Shown here in pieces: positions 1 to 7,955 of a DNA stretch of 64,000 nt. Numbering within the stretch: position 1 is the first letter of the stretch; each line of letters opens with the position of its first letter. This DNA is from Pseudopedobacter sp038243635 (lineage in GTDB: Bacteria; Bacteroidota; Bacteroidia; Sphingobacteriales; Sphingobacteriaceae). The notes under the pieces are model-generated. The model saw only the letters and a program-made list of their open reading frames with translations, had not been told where the DNA came from and made no database searches. The position numbers and the translations under genes are program-made. The DNA is taken from positions 72,258 to 136,257 of the forward strand of contig JBBSQW010000008.1 of assembly GCA_038243635.1 (NCBI GenBank), written 5' to 3'.

Positions 1-1
1 T

Positions 2-754
2 TTAAGCGTGGTACGAGCCATGGGAGAAATTGTTGGATCAACATCTGTACTTATTGCAGCTGAATATGTGAGCAATGCTTTTGGCGGAAAAGGTTTGATG
101 CTGGGTGGTGTAACTGGTGTGCCACCAACAGAGATCGTAATCTTGGGAGCTGGCACAGTGGGCGAACATGCGGCTCGGACAGCTATAGCTTTGGGAGCCG
201 AGGTTAAGGTTTTTGATTCTTCGTTATTTCGATTGCGTCGTTTGCAAAACAACATCGGAACAAGAGTTTTTACATCGGTGATGCAGCCCTTGGTGTTAGA
301 AAAAGCAGTTACCACATGTGATGTGGTTATAGGGGCAATAAGAGCACAACACGGCCGTAGCCCCTGTGTGGTTACTGAAGAAATGGTCGCTAATATGAAA
401 CCAGACTCCGTAGTTATTGATGTAAGCATTGATCAAGGGGGCTGTTTTGAAACTTCAGAAGTAACAAATCATAAAAATCCAGTTTTTAGGAAACATGATG
501 TAATTCACTATTGTGTACCTAACATTGCGTCTCGCGTAAGCAGGACCGCAACTTATGCGCTTACAAATATTTTTACCCCAATTTTAATTGATATTGGTGC
601 AATGGGCGGCATCATGAATTTGATTTGGGACAAAACTGGCATAAGAAATGCAGTTTACATTTACCAAGGCGCTATTACAAATAAAGATTTAGCGCAACGT
701 TTTGGTTTTCCACACAAAGATTTAGATCTTTTAGTGGTTAGTAAACATCAATAA
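2..754 (+). CDS. ald: Alanine dehydrogenase, C-terminal part (5' end outside window)
   Basis: This is the 3' portion of NAD-dependent alanine dehydrogenase, which interconverts L-alanine and pyruvate plus ammonia in the cytoplasm. The reading frame is open to the left edge, so the start lies upstream; a GTG at base 8 is only an internal codon. Visible landmarks are the region MGEIVGSTSVLIAAEY, the Rossmann NAD-binding motif VILGAGTVGEHAA followed by an acidic strand end (VKVFD), and the conserved stretch VIDVSIDQGGCFETS. About 250 residues are present, roughly two thirds of the usual family length of about 400. The next gene begins one base after the stop codon, so the two are probably co-transcribed. 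The family call is secure; only the N-terminus is unseen. Confidence 0.93.
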   Translation, partial: LSVVRAMGEIVGSTSVLIAAEYVSNAFGGKGLMLGGVTGVPPTEIVILGAGTVGEHAARTAIALGAEVKVFDSSLFRLRRLQNNIGTRVFTSVMQPLVLEKAVTTCDVVIGAIRAQHGRSPCVVTEEMVANMKPDSVVIDVSIDQGGCFETSEVTNHKNPVFRKHDVIHYCVPNIASRVSRTATYALTNIFTPILIDIGAMGGIMNLIWDKTGIRNAVYIYQGAITNKDLAQRFGFPHKDLDLLVVSKHQ

Positions 755-755
755 T

Positions 756-1685
756 ATGGCAAAAGTTACTTTCAAAGATTATCCTAGTATTTTAAAAGAG
801 ACGTTTAACGCCTTTATGGACGATAAAGGTTTAAAGTTAAGCGCTTCGCTGGCTTATTACACAATTTTTTCCTTGGCTCCAATGTTAATTGTACTGCTAT
901 CTATTGGCGGTATTTTTTATGGTCAGGATGCTTTGCAAGGAAAAGTTTTTTCGCAATTAAATGATTTTATTGGAGTTGATGCAGCGGCTCAAATCCAAAC
1001 TACTTTGCAAAAACTACAGCTTTCTGGTAAAAGCACCGTGGCAGCCATTACCGGAGTGATTACACTAATCATAGGTGCTTCTGGAATATTTATAGAAATT
1101 CAAGATTCGATTAACCAGATATGGCGGGTAAAAGCGGTACCTAAAAAGGGCTGGCTTAAGCTAATTATCAACAGGGTTCTATCGTTATCTATGATTGCCA
1201 GCTTAGGGTTTATTTTGATTGTTTCTTTACTAATCAACAGTTTAGTTTTAGTTTTTAGTGATGTTTTAACGCGTTTTTTACCTGAGTTTACCTTGATTTT
1301 TATTGATGTATTAAACTTAGGAATTACGTTTGTGGTGTTAATGACTTTATTCGCCATTATTTACAAAGTTTTGCCTGATGTGGATATTAGCTGGAAACAG
1401 GTTAAAGCTGGAGCTTTTTTTACGGCTTTGCTTTTTATGTTAGGGAAATACCTGATTGGATTATACATTCAATTTGCAGCCGTTGGGGATATTTACGGAG
1501 CCGCAGGAACAGTTGTTGTGGTAGCTGTTTGGGTTTATTATTCGGCAGCTATTCTGTTCTTTGGGGCGGAATTTACTTTTGCATATGCCAAAATTAGGTG
1601 TGATACCATAAGACCTTCCAAACATGCCGTAGCCATAAAACAGGTGGAGGTTGAGCAGCATGAAAACAAAGTGGATTTAACTTAA
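756..1685 (+). CDS. YihY/virulence factor BrkB family membrane protein
   Basis: A 309-residue polytopic inner-membrane protein of the YihY/BrkB family. The characteristic N-terminal pattern KLSASLAYYTIFSLAPML is present at about residues 26-43, followed by about six hydrophobic segments and a conserved region around GAFFTALLFMLGKYLIG and YGAAGTVVVVAVWVYYSA. The C-terminal tail (about residues 280-309) is hydrophilic. The biochemical role of this family is not established; older names such as ribonuclease BN are considered mistaken. It starts one base after the alanine dehydrogenase stop, suggesting a shared transcript. The start ATG directly precedes a lysine-rich amphipathic stretch typical for this family. 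Confidence 0.88.
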   Translation: MAKVTFKDYPSILKETFNAFMDDKGLKLSASLAYYTIFSLAPMLIVLLSIGGIFYGQDALQGKVFSQLNDFIGVDAAAQIQTTLQKLQLSGKSTVAAITGVITLIIGASGIFIEIQDSINQIWRVKAVPKKGWLKLIINRVLSLSMIASLGFILIVSLLINSLVLVFSDVLTRFLPEFTLIFIDVLNLGITFVVLMTLFAIIYKVLPDVDISWKQVKAGAFFTALLFMLGKYLIGLYIQFAAVGDIYGAAGTVVVVAVWVYYSAAILFFGAEFTFAYAKIRCDTIRPSKHAVAIKQVEVEQHENKVDLT

Positions 1686-1721
1686 TTTTAGTAATTTTGA
1701 CCTTTCATAAAATTAGGTCAA

Positions 1722-2654
1722 ATGCGTTACCTCCTGCTTGTCATATTTTTCTTGTTTACAGCTTTTAATACTTTCAGTCAAACCATTCCTAGGTTTAATC
1801 CTGATACGTTGCTAACGTTTAAAATGGACCAAGATGCGGTTGTAAAAGTAGGGAAGGCCGGTTTGGATATCGAAGATTTTATCAATGAAATTATCAGAGA
1901 TACCAGCTTTTATGATGCGTTTAAAAAAATGTCCAACTATCATTTTAATGCGCAAAACAACCTTTACACCTTTAATAAAAAAGATAAAATTACAGGAAGC
2001 ATCTTCAGAAGACTAACGCATTCGCCAACTGGTACCCATCTTAAAATATTAGAGGAAAAAACAGATGGAGATTTATTTAAACGCAACGGAAAATATAAAA
2101 CAACAACCGTTGAGATGTTCGACTATCTTTTCATGAACACCTATAAATCTGGTTATTCAACAACAAGTGAAGAAGGAAAAGACGGCAGCAAGAATAGTTG
2201 GTATAAAGAAAAATTAAAAACTTTGGTTTTTTCGCCAGGTAGGCCAGTGAAGGGTGTTCCGCTAATCTCTAGCAAAACAGAGATTTTTACACCAAATATG
2301 CGTCAGTATTATAACTATGCTTTTGCAAAAGGGATGTATTTAGATTCTATTCCAGTTTATAGATTTAAAGTGACCGTGAAGCCAGATTTAGGTAGCTGGG
2401 CAGAAGATGGGATTATGATTAAAGAATTGACTACAATTTTTGATCAACGCAATTTCCAAATTTTAGGTCGTTACATTGATATGAAGCTAGATAATTTGGC
2501 GTTCGATTTTAATGTGCAAATGAATATAGAAATGAGCTATTTCGACCAGGTTTTATTGCCTACCAAAGTAAGTTATCAGGGAAATTGGAATATCCCTTTT
2601 AAAAAGGATGAAAGGGCTAGTTTCCTAGTATTGCATAAAGGATATAAACTGTAA
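1722..2654 (+). CDS. Secreted conserved hypothetical protein
   Basis: A 310-residue protein with a clear N-terminal signal peptide (hydrophobic residues 3-18 ending TFSQ), so it is exported. I recognise no catalytic motif. The mature part alternates short charged and aromatic segments (for example KTTTVEMFDYLFMNTYKSGY) and ends with strand-like stretches, compatible with a mostly beta structure in the periplasm or outer membrane, but this is inference. The short gap to the upstream gene (36 bases) contains TAATTTTG, a perfect match to the Bacteroidota -7 element, although I see no matching TTTG at the expected distance. The gene is followed by about 160 bases and then a hairpin terminator. 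No function is proposed. Confidence 0.75.
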   Translation: MRYLLLVIFFLFTAFNTFSQTIPRFNPDTLLTFKMDQDAVVKVGKAGLDIEDFINEIIRDTSFYDAFKKMSNYHFNAQNNLYTFNKKDKITGSIFRRLTHSPTGTHLKILEEKTDGDLFKRNGKYKTTTVEMFDYLFMNTYKSGYSTTSEEGKDGSKNSWYKEKLKTLVFSPGRPVKGVPLISSKTEIFTPNMRQYYNYAFAKGMYLDSIPVYRFKVTVKPDLGSWAEDGIMIKELTTIFDQRNFQILGRYIDMKLDNLAFDFNVQMNIEMSYFDQVLLPTKVSYQGNWNIPFKKDERASFLVLHKGYKL

Positions 2655-2818
2655 AAGTTTGTGGACAGGTGCTAGCGAAATCAAAATAATTCAAGATTTA
2701 ATTCAAAACTGGTGTAACACTTAAGGGTTTCCGTCGTCTTAATGATAAGTCTTTGTAAAAAAGATGATCAACCTAACAATCTATTGATTGAATAAAGTTT
2801 TTTAATGTGTTAATGCTT

Positions 2819-2846
2819 AAAACGCTCCGGAAATGGGGCGTTTTTT
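2819..2846 (+). terminator. Rho-independent terminator upstream of gcvH
   Basis: A 10-bp inverted repeat AAAACGCTCC / GGGGCGTTTT (one T-G pair on the + strand) with a 6-base loop is followed by a run of T. It lies between the secreted hypothetical gene and gcvH, both on the + strand, and would end transcripts arriving from the left. The stem also carries A residues on its 5' side, so some activity on the - strand is possible. Confidence 0.75.
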
Positions 2847-2921
2847 GATGAAAAGCTTTTAATCTTTAAATGATAGGTTCCGATTAAAATTAAACGTTAT
2901 TTTTACGCCAAATTTTAGAAC

Positions 2922-3296
2922 ATGAATTTTCCAGCAGAATTAAAGTACACTAAAGATCACGAATGGATTAAAGTGGAGGGCGATGAAGCCTATATTGGTA
3001 TTACCGCTTTCGCCCAACGCGAATTAGGTGACATTGTTTACATTGATATCAATACAGTTGGCATCGAAGTAAATGAAGGTGATGTGTTTGGAACAGTTGA
3101 AGCTGTTAAAACCGTTTCTGATTTGTTTATGCCGTTAACCGGAACCGTTTTAGCAATAAACGATAAGCTAGATGCTAACCCAGAGTTGGTAAACCAAGAC
3201 CCTTACGGCGATGGTTGGATGGTAAAAGTTAAGTTTAATAGCGCTGTGGACGGATTATTGTCTGCGGATGATTATAAAGCATTAATAGGCGAATAA
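2922..3296 (+). CDS. gcvH: Glycine cleavage system H protein
   Basis: A 124-residue lipoyl carrier protein of the glycine cleavage complex; it shuttles the aminomethyl group from P protein to T protein and on to dihydrolipoamide dehydrogenase. The lipoylation site is Lys63 in the motif GTVEAVKTVSDLF, and the N-terminal LKYTKDHEWIKV and C-terminal NPELVNQDPYGDGWM blocks are typical. The length is standard. The gcvT and gcvP genes are not in the window, so the system is dispersed. It is followed two bases later by a VanZ-like gene, an association seen in other Bacteroidota. Confidence 0.97.
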   Translation: MNFPAELKYTKDHEWIKVEGDEAYIGITAFAQRELGDIVYIDINTVGIEVNEGDVFGTVEAVKTVSDLFMPLTGTVLAINDKLDANPELVNQDPYGDGWMVKVKFNSAVDGLLSADDYKALIGE

Positions 3297-3298
3297 AG

Positions 3299-3700
3299 AT
3301 GTTAAGAACTTTAAAGTTTCAGTGGCCGGCAATTGCATGGGCATTGTTGGTACTGATTCTTTGTGATATGCCCATGAGCGATGTTCCTGGGAATTCACAT
3401 TTTTTCGAAGGATTTGATAAAATGGTACACCTGGGATTTTTCTTTGTATTAACCGTTTTTCTTTTTTATGGAAAAATAAAACAACAAAATAGTTTTGAGT
3501 TCCGTATTTTGACAATAGTAAAAATTGTGATCATCAATATTTTGCTCGGTGGTGGTATTGAATTGCTCCAATGGAAAGTTTTTACCTATCGCTCTGCCGA
3601 ATGGTGGGATTTTTTTTCGGATATGTTAGGATTAGGGATGGGTGTATTCAGTTACCTCTTATTACATAGGAAAGCTAATGGTTTAAAAATTAAGGTATGA
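3299..3700 (+). CDS. VanZ-like family membrane protein
   Basis: A 133-residue integral membrane protein with four predicted hydrophobic helices (about residues 9-24, 41-58, 69-88 and 105-123). The pattern LCDMPMSDVPG then DKMVHLGFFFVLT, and later GGGIELLQ...RSAEWWDFFSDMLG, matches the VanZ-like family, whose best-known member gives low-level teicoplanin resistance by an unknown mechanism. In environmental Bacteroidota these proteins have no assigned role. It sits two bases after gcvH, and its TGA stop overlaps the ATG of a small lipoprotein gene (ATGA), so translation of the two is probably coupled. Confidence 0.82.
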   Translation: MLRTLKFQWPAIAWALLVLILCDMPMSDVPGNSHFFEGFDKMVHLGFFFVLTVFLFYGKIKQQNSFEFRILTIVKIVIINILLGGGIELLQWKVFTYRSAEWWDFFSDMLGLGMGVFSYLLLHRKANGLKIKV

Positions 3701-3837
3701 GAAAATTTACAATTGGTTGTTTATCAATAATTTTTATTTTTTGCTTAGGTGGCTGTAGTATTTTTAAACCAGGTTGCAGGTGTCCGAAATTTTCTCATAA
3801 CCAGACAAATCAAGATACATTTCTCGCAAAACGTTGA
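3697..3837 (+). CDS. Tiny cysteine-containing lipoprotein (46 aa)
   Basis: A short gene overlapping the VanZ-like stop codon by four bases (ATGA). Its product begins MRKFTIGCLSIIFIFCLGGC, a signal peptide with lipobox L-G-G-C, so Cys20 would be the lipidated first residue. The mature peptide is only about 27 residues and contains a second pair of cysteines in the pattern GCRCPKFSH, with a hydrophilic tail. Very small lipoproteins with a C-x-C-P-K motif occur in other Bacteroidota next to unrelated genes; their role is unknown. The overlap and the clean lipobox are the reasons for calling it real despite its size. Confidence 0.65.
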   Translation: MRKFTIGCLSIIFIFCLGGCSIFKPGCRCPKFSHNQTNQDTFLAKR

Positions 3838-3863
3838 TTAAATCCTTCTTTCGCAATTCCTTA

Positions 3864-3895
3864 TTTGGATTTAATTTAAATAAGCCTTATTTTCG
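3864..3895 (+). promoter_or_regulatory. Candidate Bacteroidota-type promoter for feoAB
   Basis: TTTG at 3864-3867 is followed, after exactly 20 bases, by TATTTTCG at 3888-3895. This matches the Bacteroidota sigma-ABfr consensus TTTG / TAnnTTTG with one mismatch, and lies about 20 bases upstream of the feoA start codon. I saw no convincing Fur-box palindrome by eye. Confidence 0.45.
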
Positions 3896-3916
3896 TAGCA
3901 ACTCATTTATACGCAC

Positions 3917-4132
3917 ATGAAGTTATCGCAACTAAAAATAGGTCAAATAGGAATTATTAAAGAATTTACAGATTTAGAAATGTCTGTTAAATTAATGGAA
4001 ATGGGTTGTTTGCCCGGCGAATGTGTGAAGTTAGAACGTATAGCGCCAATGGGGGATCCTATAGCCGTTTCTGTGGCGGGATATCAATTATCTTTAAGAA
4101 AACTAGAAGCTTCTACGATAGAATTGATTTAA
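3917..4132 (+). CDS. feoA: Ferrous iron transport protein A (FeoA)
   Basis: A 71-residue SH3-like cytoplasmic accessory protein of the Feo ferrous iron uptake system. The sequence MKLSQLKIGQIGIIKEF ... KLMEMGCLPGECVKLERIAPMGDPIAVSVAG is typical of FeoA, including the (M)G(C/L)xPG turn and the GDP(I/L) motif before the last strands. Its stop is 11 bases before the start of feoB. A standalone FeoA of 70-80 residues next to FeoB is the usual layout; here FeoB carries no N-terminal FeoA fusion. Confidence 0.93.
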   Translation: MKLSQLKIGQIGIIKEFTDLEMSVKLMEMGCLPGECVKLERIAPMGDPIAVSVAGYQLSLRKLEASTIELI

Positions 4133-4143
4133 TCTGAACAAGA

Positions 4144-6258
4144 TTGAAAAACAATAAAAAAGTTGCTCTTGTTGGTAATCCAAATACCGGAAAATCAACT
4201 ATTTTTAACGTCTTAACGGGTTTAAATCAAAGAGTAGGCAATTTTCCCGGCGTTACTGTCGATAAAAAATCAGGCTTTACCAAGTTAGCGGATGGTAACA
4301 GTATAGAAGTTATAGACTTACCCGGAACCTATAGTTTATACCCTAAAAGTGCCGATGAAACGATTGTTTTTGAAGTGCTTTCCGATAAGCGAAACTCATC
4401 TCATCCAGATATTGTATTGGTTGTTGCCGATGCAACCAGTTTAAAACGCAACCTTTTATTATATACCCAAGTTGCAGATTTAGGTGTACCAGTAATTTTG
4501 GTTTTAAACATGATGGATTTGGCTAAAAAGAGTAACATCGAAATAGATGTTGATGCTTTAGCTAAAAGATTAAATATACAGGTTGTAACCATTGCCGCCC
4601 GTAAATCACAAGGGATCGAGGAACTAAAAAAAGCGATTCAATTCCAAAATAACACTCCATTACAGTCAGAAACTATCGCTGTTGAGGCCATTGCGCCAGA
4701 ATTAATCAAAGATATTTCGGGTTTATTAAAAATCGATAATCCGTACATCGCATTACAAATTGCGCACCAACATAAAAATTTAAGATATTTAAGCAAGACA
4801 GAAATCCAACAGGTTGAAGCATTTGTTGTTGCAAGTGACTTTCATTCTCAAAAGGCGCAGGCAGCGGAAACCATTGCCCGCTATAATTATATTAACGATG
4901 TTCTTTTAGATTCGGTTAAATACACAACTGTAGCGGTAGAGGAAACCATCAGCAATAAGATAGATCATTACTTAACTCATAAAATTTGGGGGTTTGTGAT
5001 TTTTATTGGAATATTGTTCGCTATTTTTCAGTCTATTTTTGCTTGGTCAGAGTATCCGATGACCTTAATTGAAACCTTGTTTGTTTGGCTTGAAAGTTTA
5101 GGACATCAGTTTTTGCCGAGTGGGGTTTTAACCGATTTGTTGATTGACGGTGTGCTGGCGGGGTTAAGCGGGGTCATGGTTTTTATCCCTCAAATTGCAC
5201 TACTATTTGCTTTTATTTCCATTTTGGAGGATACGGGTTACATGGCTCGTGTAACATTTATGATGGATCGTTTGATGCGTAAAGTCGGTTTAAACGGAAA
5301 ATCTGTAGTACCAATGATTGGTGGGTTAGCATGTGCTGTGCCTGCAATCATGAGTGCGAGAACCATCGAGAACTGGAAAGAGCGAATGATTACCATTATG
5401 GTAACGCCTTTGGTAAGCTGTTCAGCCCGACTACCCATTTATACGCTGTTAATATCTTTAGTTGTGCCCAGTAAAATGGTGTTCGGCTTTATACAGTTGC
5501 AAGGTTTGGCCTTAATGTCATTGTATTTAATGAGTATAGTTTCTGCCATTCTGGTAGCATGGGCAATGAAATTCATTTTAAAGAGTAAAGCAAAAGGCTA
5601 CTTTATTATGGAGTTGCCTGTTTATCGGATGCCACGATGGAGCAATGTTGGATTAACGATGTACGAAAGCGTAAAAACTTTTGTTACCCAAGCTGGTAAG
5701 GTAATTATAGCTGTTTCAATTGTATTGTGGGTGGCTGCAAGTTATGGACCTGGAGATAAATTCGAACAGATTGAGGCGAAATATAGCTCAGAAGGCTATA
5801 AGAGTCAATATAGCGAACACCAAATCGAAAGATTAAAACCCTCTGAAAAGTTAGAACACTCATACGCTGGCGTTTTGGGAAAGAGTATTGAACCGGCAAT
5901 AAAGCCATTAGGTTTTGATTGGAAAATAGGAATTGCATTAATTACCTCTTTTGCTGCAAGAGAAGTATTTGTAGGTACCATGGCAACGTTGTATTCAGTT
6001 GATGGCGACGCTAACGCAATGGATTCGGTGAGGGATAAGATGGGAAAAGCTAGAAATGATGAAACTGGTTTACCTGTGTTTACGGTAGCTTCGGCTTTTT
6101 CATTGATGATGTTCTATGCTTTTGCAATGCAGTGTATGAGTACTATGGCTGTGGTTTACCGAGAAACCAAACATATTAAATGGCCTGTTATCCAGTTTGT
6201 TTATATGTTGGTTTTGGCTTATGTTGCCAGCTACGTCACCTATGTGATTCTAAAATAG
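4144..6258 (+). CDS. feoB: Ferrous iron transporter B (FeoB)
   Basis: A 704-residue inner-membrane Fe(II) transporter with an N-terminal GTPase domain. Visible G-protein motifs are G1 GNPNTGKST (residues 11-19), G3 DLPG (58-61) and G4 NMMD (122-125). The membrane part has two Gate-type repeats, the first around GGLACAVPAIMSARTIENWKER and the second around FAAREVFVGTMATLYS, where the conserved cysteine and gate residues lie. The start codon is TTG: an in-frame stop lies just upstream (4135-4137) and the GTPase motif follows directly, leaving little choice. Length is normal. It forms an operon with feoA and is followed by a hairpin. Confidence 0.96.
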   Translation: MKNNKKVALVGNPNTGKSTIFNVLTGLNQRVGNFPGVTVDKKSGFTKLADGNSIEVIDLPGTYSLYPKSADETIVFEVLSDKRNSSHPDIVLVVADATSLKRNLLLYTQVADLGVPVILVLNMMDLAKKSNIEIDVDALAKRLNIQVVTIAARKSQGIEELKKAIQFQNNTPLQSETIAVEAIAPELIKDISGLLKIDNPYIALQIAHQHKNLRYLSKTEIQQVEAFVVASDFHSQKAQAAETIARYNYINDVLLDSVKYTTVAVEETISNKIDHYLTHKIWGFVIFIGILFAIFQSIFAWSEYPMTLIETLFVWLESLGHQFLPSGVLTDLLIDGVLAGLSGVMVFIPQIALLFAFISILEDTGYMARVTFMMDRLMRKVGLNGKSVVPMIGGLACAVPAIMSARTIENWKERMITIMVTPLVSCSARLPIYTLLISLVVPSKMVFGFIQLQGLALMSLYLMSIVSAILVAWAMKFILKSKAKGYFIMELPVYRMPRWSNVGLTMYESVKTFVTQAGKVIIAVSIVLWVAASYGPGDKFEQIEAKYSSEGYKSQYSEHQIERLKPSEKLEHSYAGVLGKSIEPAIKPLGFDWKIGIALITSFAAREVFVGTMATLYSVDGDANAMDSVRDKMGKARNDETGLPVFTVASAFSLMMFYAFAMQCMSTMAVVYRETKHIKWPVIQFVYMLVLAYVASYVTYVILK

Positions 6259-6330
6259 ATTTTAGCGAAGGGACGAAAATCCTAAGCTACCTAACCAAAC
6301 CAAATTAAATCTTTTATTAAGTGCGTTGAT

Positions 6331-6362
6331 AAAATGAGCAAATAACCGAAGCGCTCATTTTT
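6331..6362 (+). terminator. Probable terminator after feoB
   Basis: The inverted repeat AAAATGAGC / GCTCATTTT (9 bp, loop of 13 bases) ends in a T run. It lies about 70 bases after the feoB stop and between convergent genes (feoB on +, amt on -). Because the stem ends in A/T runs on both sides it could act in both directions. Confidence 0.6.
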
Positions 6363-6448
6363 GAATATTTGTTTATCCACAAATAAATTTAAATACATCT
6401 TTAGCACAAGTCGATCTGCTTTCTGCCTTTTGCTTTCAATTTTTAGTA

Positions 6449-7740
6449 TTACAGTCTCTCGCCATGTTGCGAAATATCCAAGCCCAATTCTTCCTCTTCT
6501 TTAGAAACTCTTAATGGAGTAATCATATCGGTTACTTTCAACAATAGCATAGATCCAAAAAAAGAGAACGCTGAAACGCAAATTAGTACTACCAAGTGGA
6601 CTAAGAATAAATGTGTTTCGCCAAAGATTAGACCATTTCCAGTGGTGTTTAATGGGTTGATTGATTGATGGGCAAAAACGCCAGTTAACAACATGCCAAC
6701 CATTCCATCAACTCCGTGACAAGGAAAAACATCTAAAGTGTCATCAATAGAGGTGCGGGTTCTCCAGTCTACCACTAAATTACTTACAACGGCAGCCGTG
6801 ACTCCTATAATTAATGAATGTGAGATGCTCACATATCCTGCTGCTGGCGTATTTGCTACAAGGCCTACCACAGCTCCAATGCAAGTGCCCATTGCAGATG
6901 GTTTCCGCCCTTTGTAGGAATCGAAGAAGATCCAAGCGGTCATCGTATTGGCAAGCGCAATTGCTGCCAAAGTACCTGCGCTGTAAGCCGACCCTCCATT
7001 GAATCCAATCCAGCCAAACCATAAAAGTCCAGTACCTAAAAGTACGTAAGTTACACGAGCAGGATTGTGGCTAGGTTCGCTACGTTTTTTCAAGTATAAT
7101 GCAGAAGCTAAAGCAACCCATCCGGCAGACATGTGAACTACCGTACCACCGGCAAAGTCTAAAACCCCAAATTTAAACAGTAAATCATCTGGACGCCATG
7201 CAGAGTGTGCTAACGTAGCATAAATTACGATGAAGAACAAACAGATAAACAATAGTAGGATATAAATCTAATTCTTTCTGCGAAGGCGCCGGTAATTAAA
7301 GCGGGTGTAATAATGGCGAACTTTAACTGATATATAGCAAAAAGAACAAAAGGAATGGTAGGTGCTAAAGACCATGATTTACCGTCAATTACATGCTTCA
7401 TCATAAAGTAGGTGGCTGGGTTGCCAATAATTCCGCCTATGGAGTCGCCGAAAGCTAAACTAAAGCCGAAAACTACCCATAACACGGTAATAATAGCCAT
7501 GCAAATAAAACTTTGTAGCATGGTTGATAATACATTCTTTTTGTTTACCATTCCTCCATAAAAGAAGGCTAGGCCAGGCGTCATAATTAAAACTAGTGCC
7601 ACTGCGCTAAGCATCCAAGCAACATCTGCACTATTACAGTTGTTTTTATAGAGTCTGGTGGGTAAACTAGGATGAATAATTGTTAATAAAGCAATAACTA
7701 CTAGAAGTGCGAACGGAATCTTTGATAATTTCTTATACAT
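6449..7740 (-). pseudogene. amt: Ammonium transporter (Amt), interrupted by a frameshift
   Basis: Two overlapping reading frames on the - strand together make one Amt/MEP/Rh ammonium channel of about 430 residues. The N-terminal part (7740 down to about 7265) has a signal-like first helix, then VAWMLSAVALVLIMTPGLAFFYGG and ends in GAFAERIRF. The C-terminal part (about 7265 to 6449) continues with TLAHSAW, GGTVVHMSAGWVALASALYL and the pore histidine region FPCHGVDGMVGMLLTG. Continuity between the frames is restored by adding one base near 7258-7266 (expected Y-L-L-F-I-C, read as Y-Y-C-L-S-V). Apart from that the protein is intact with no other stops. It is therefore either a very recent loss or a sequencing error. 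No glnK/P-II gene is adjacent. Confidence 0.85.
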
Positions 7741-7955
7741 TTTAGTTTTATGTAATTTTATTGGGTTAAAATTATATAAAAACAGATATTTATGTATGAT
7801 TATTGATTGTAGGCCTAAATTTTTATTAAATATTCTTAGGAATGTTACTCAAATTTATTTTTTGACAAAATTTAGGATTTTTAGCCATAATATTTACAGT
7901 CTATCAAAATATTAGGAAATATTTTAAGATCTTCAGCTTGAAAATGCAAGATATT

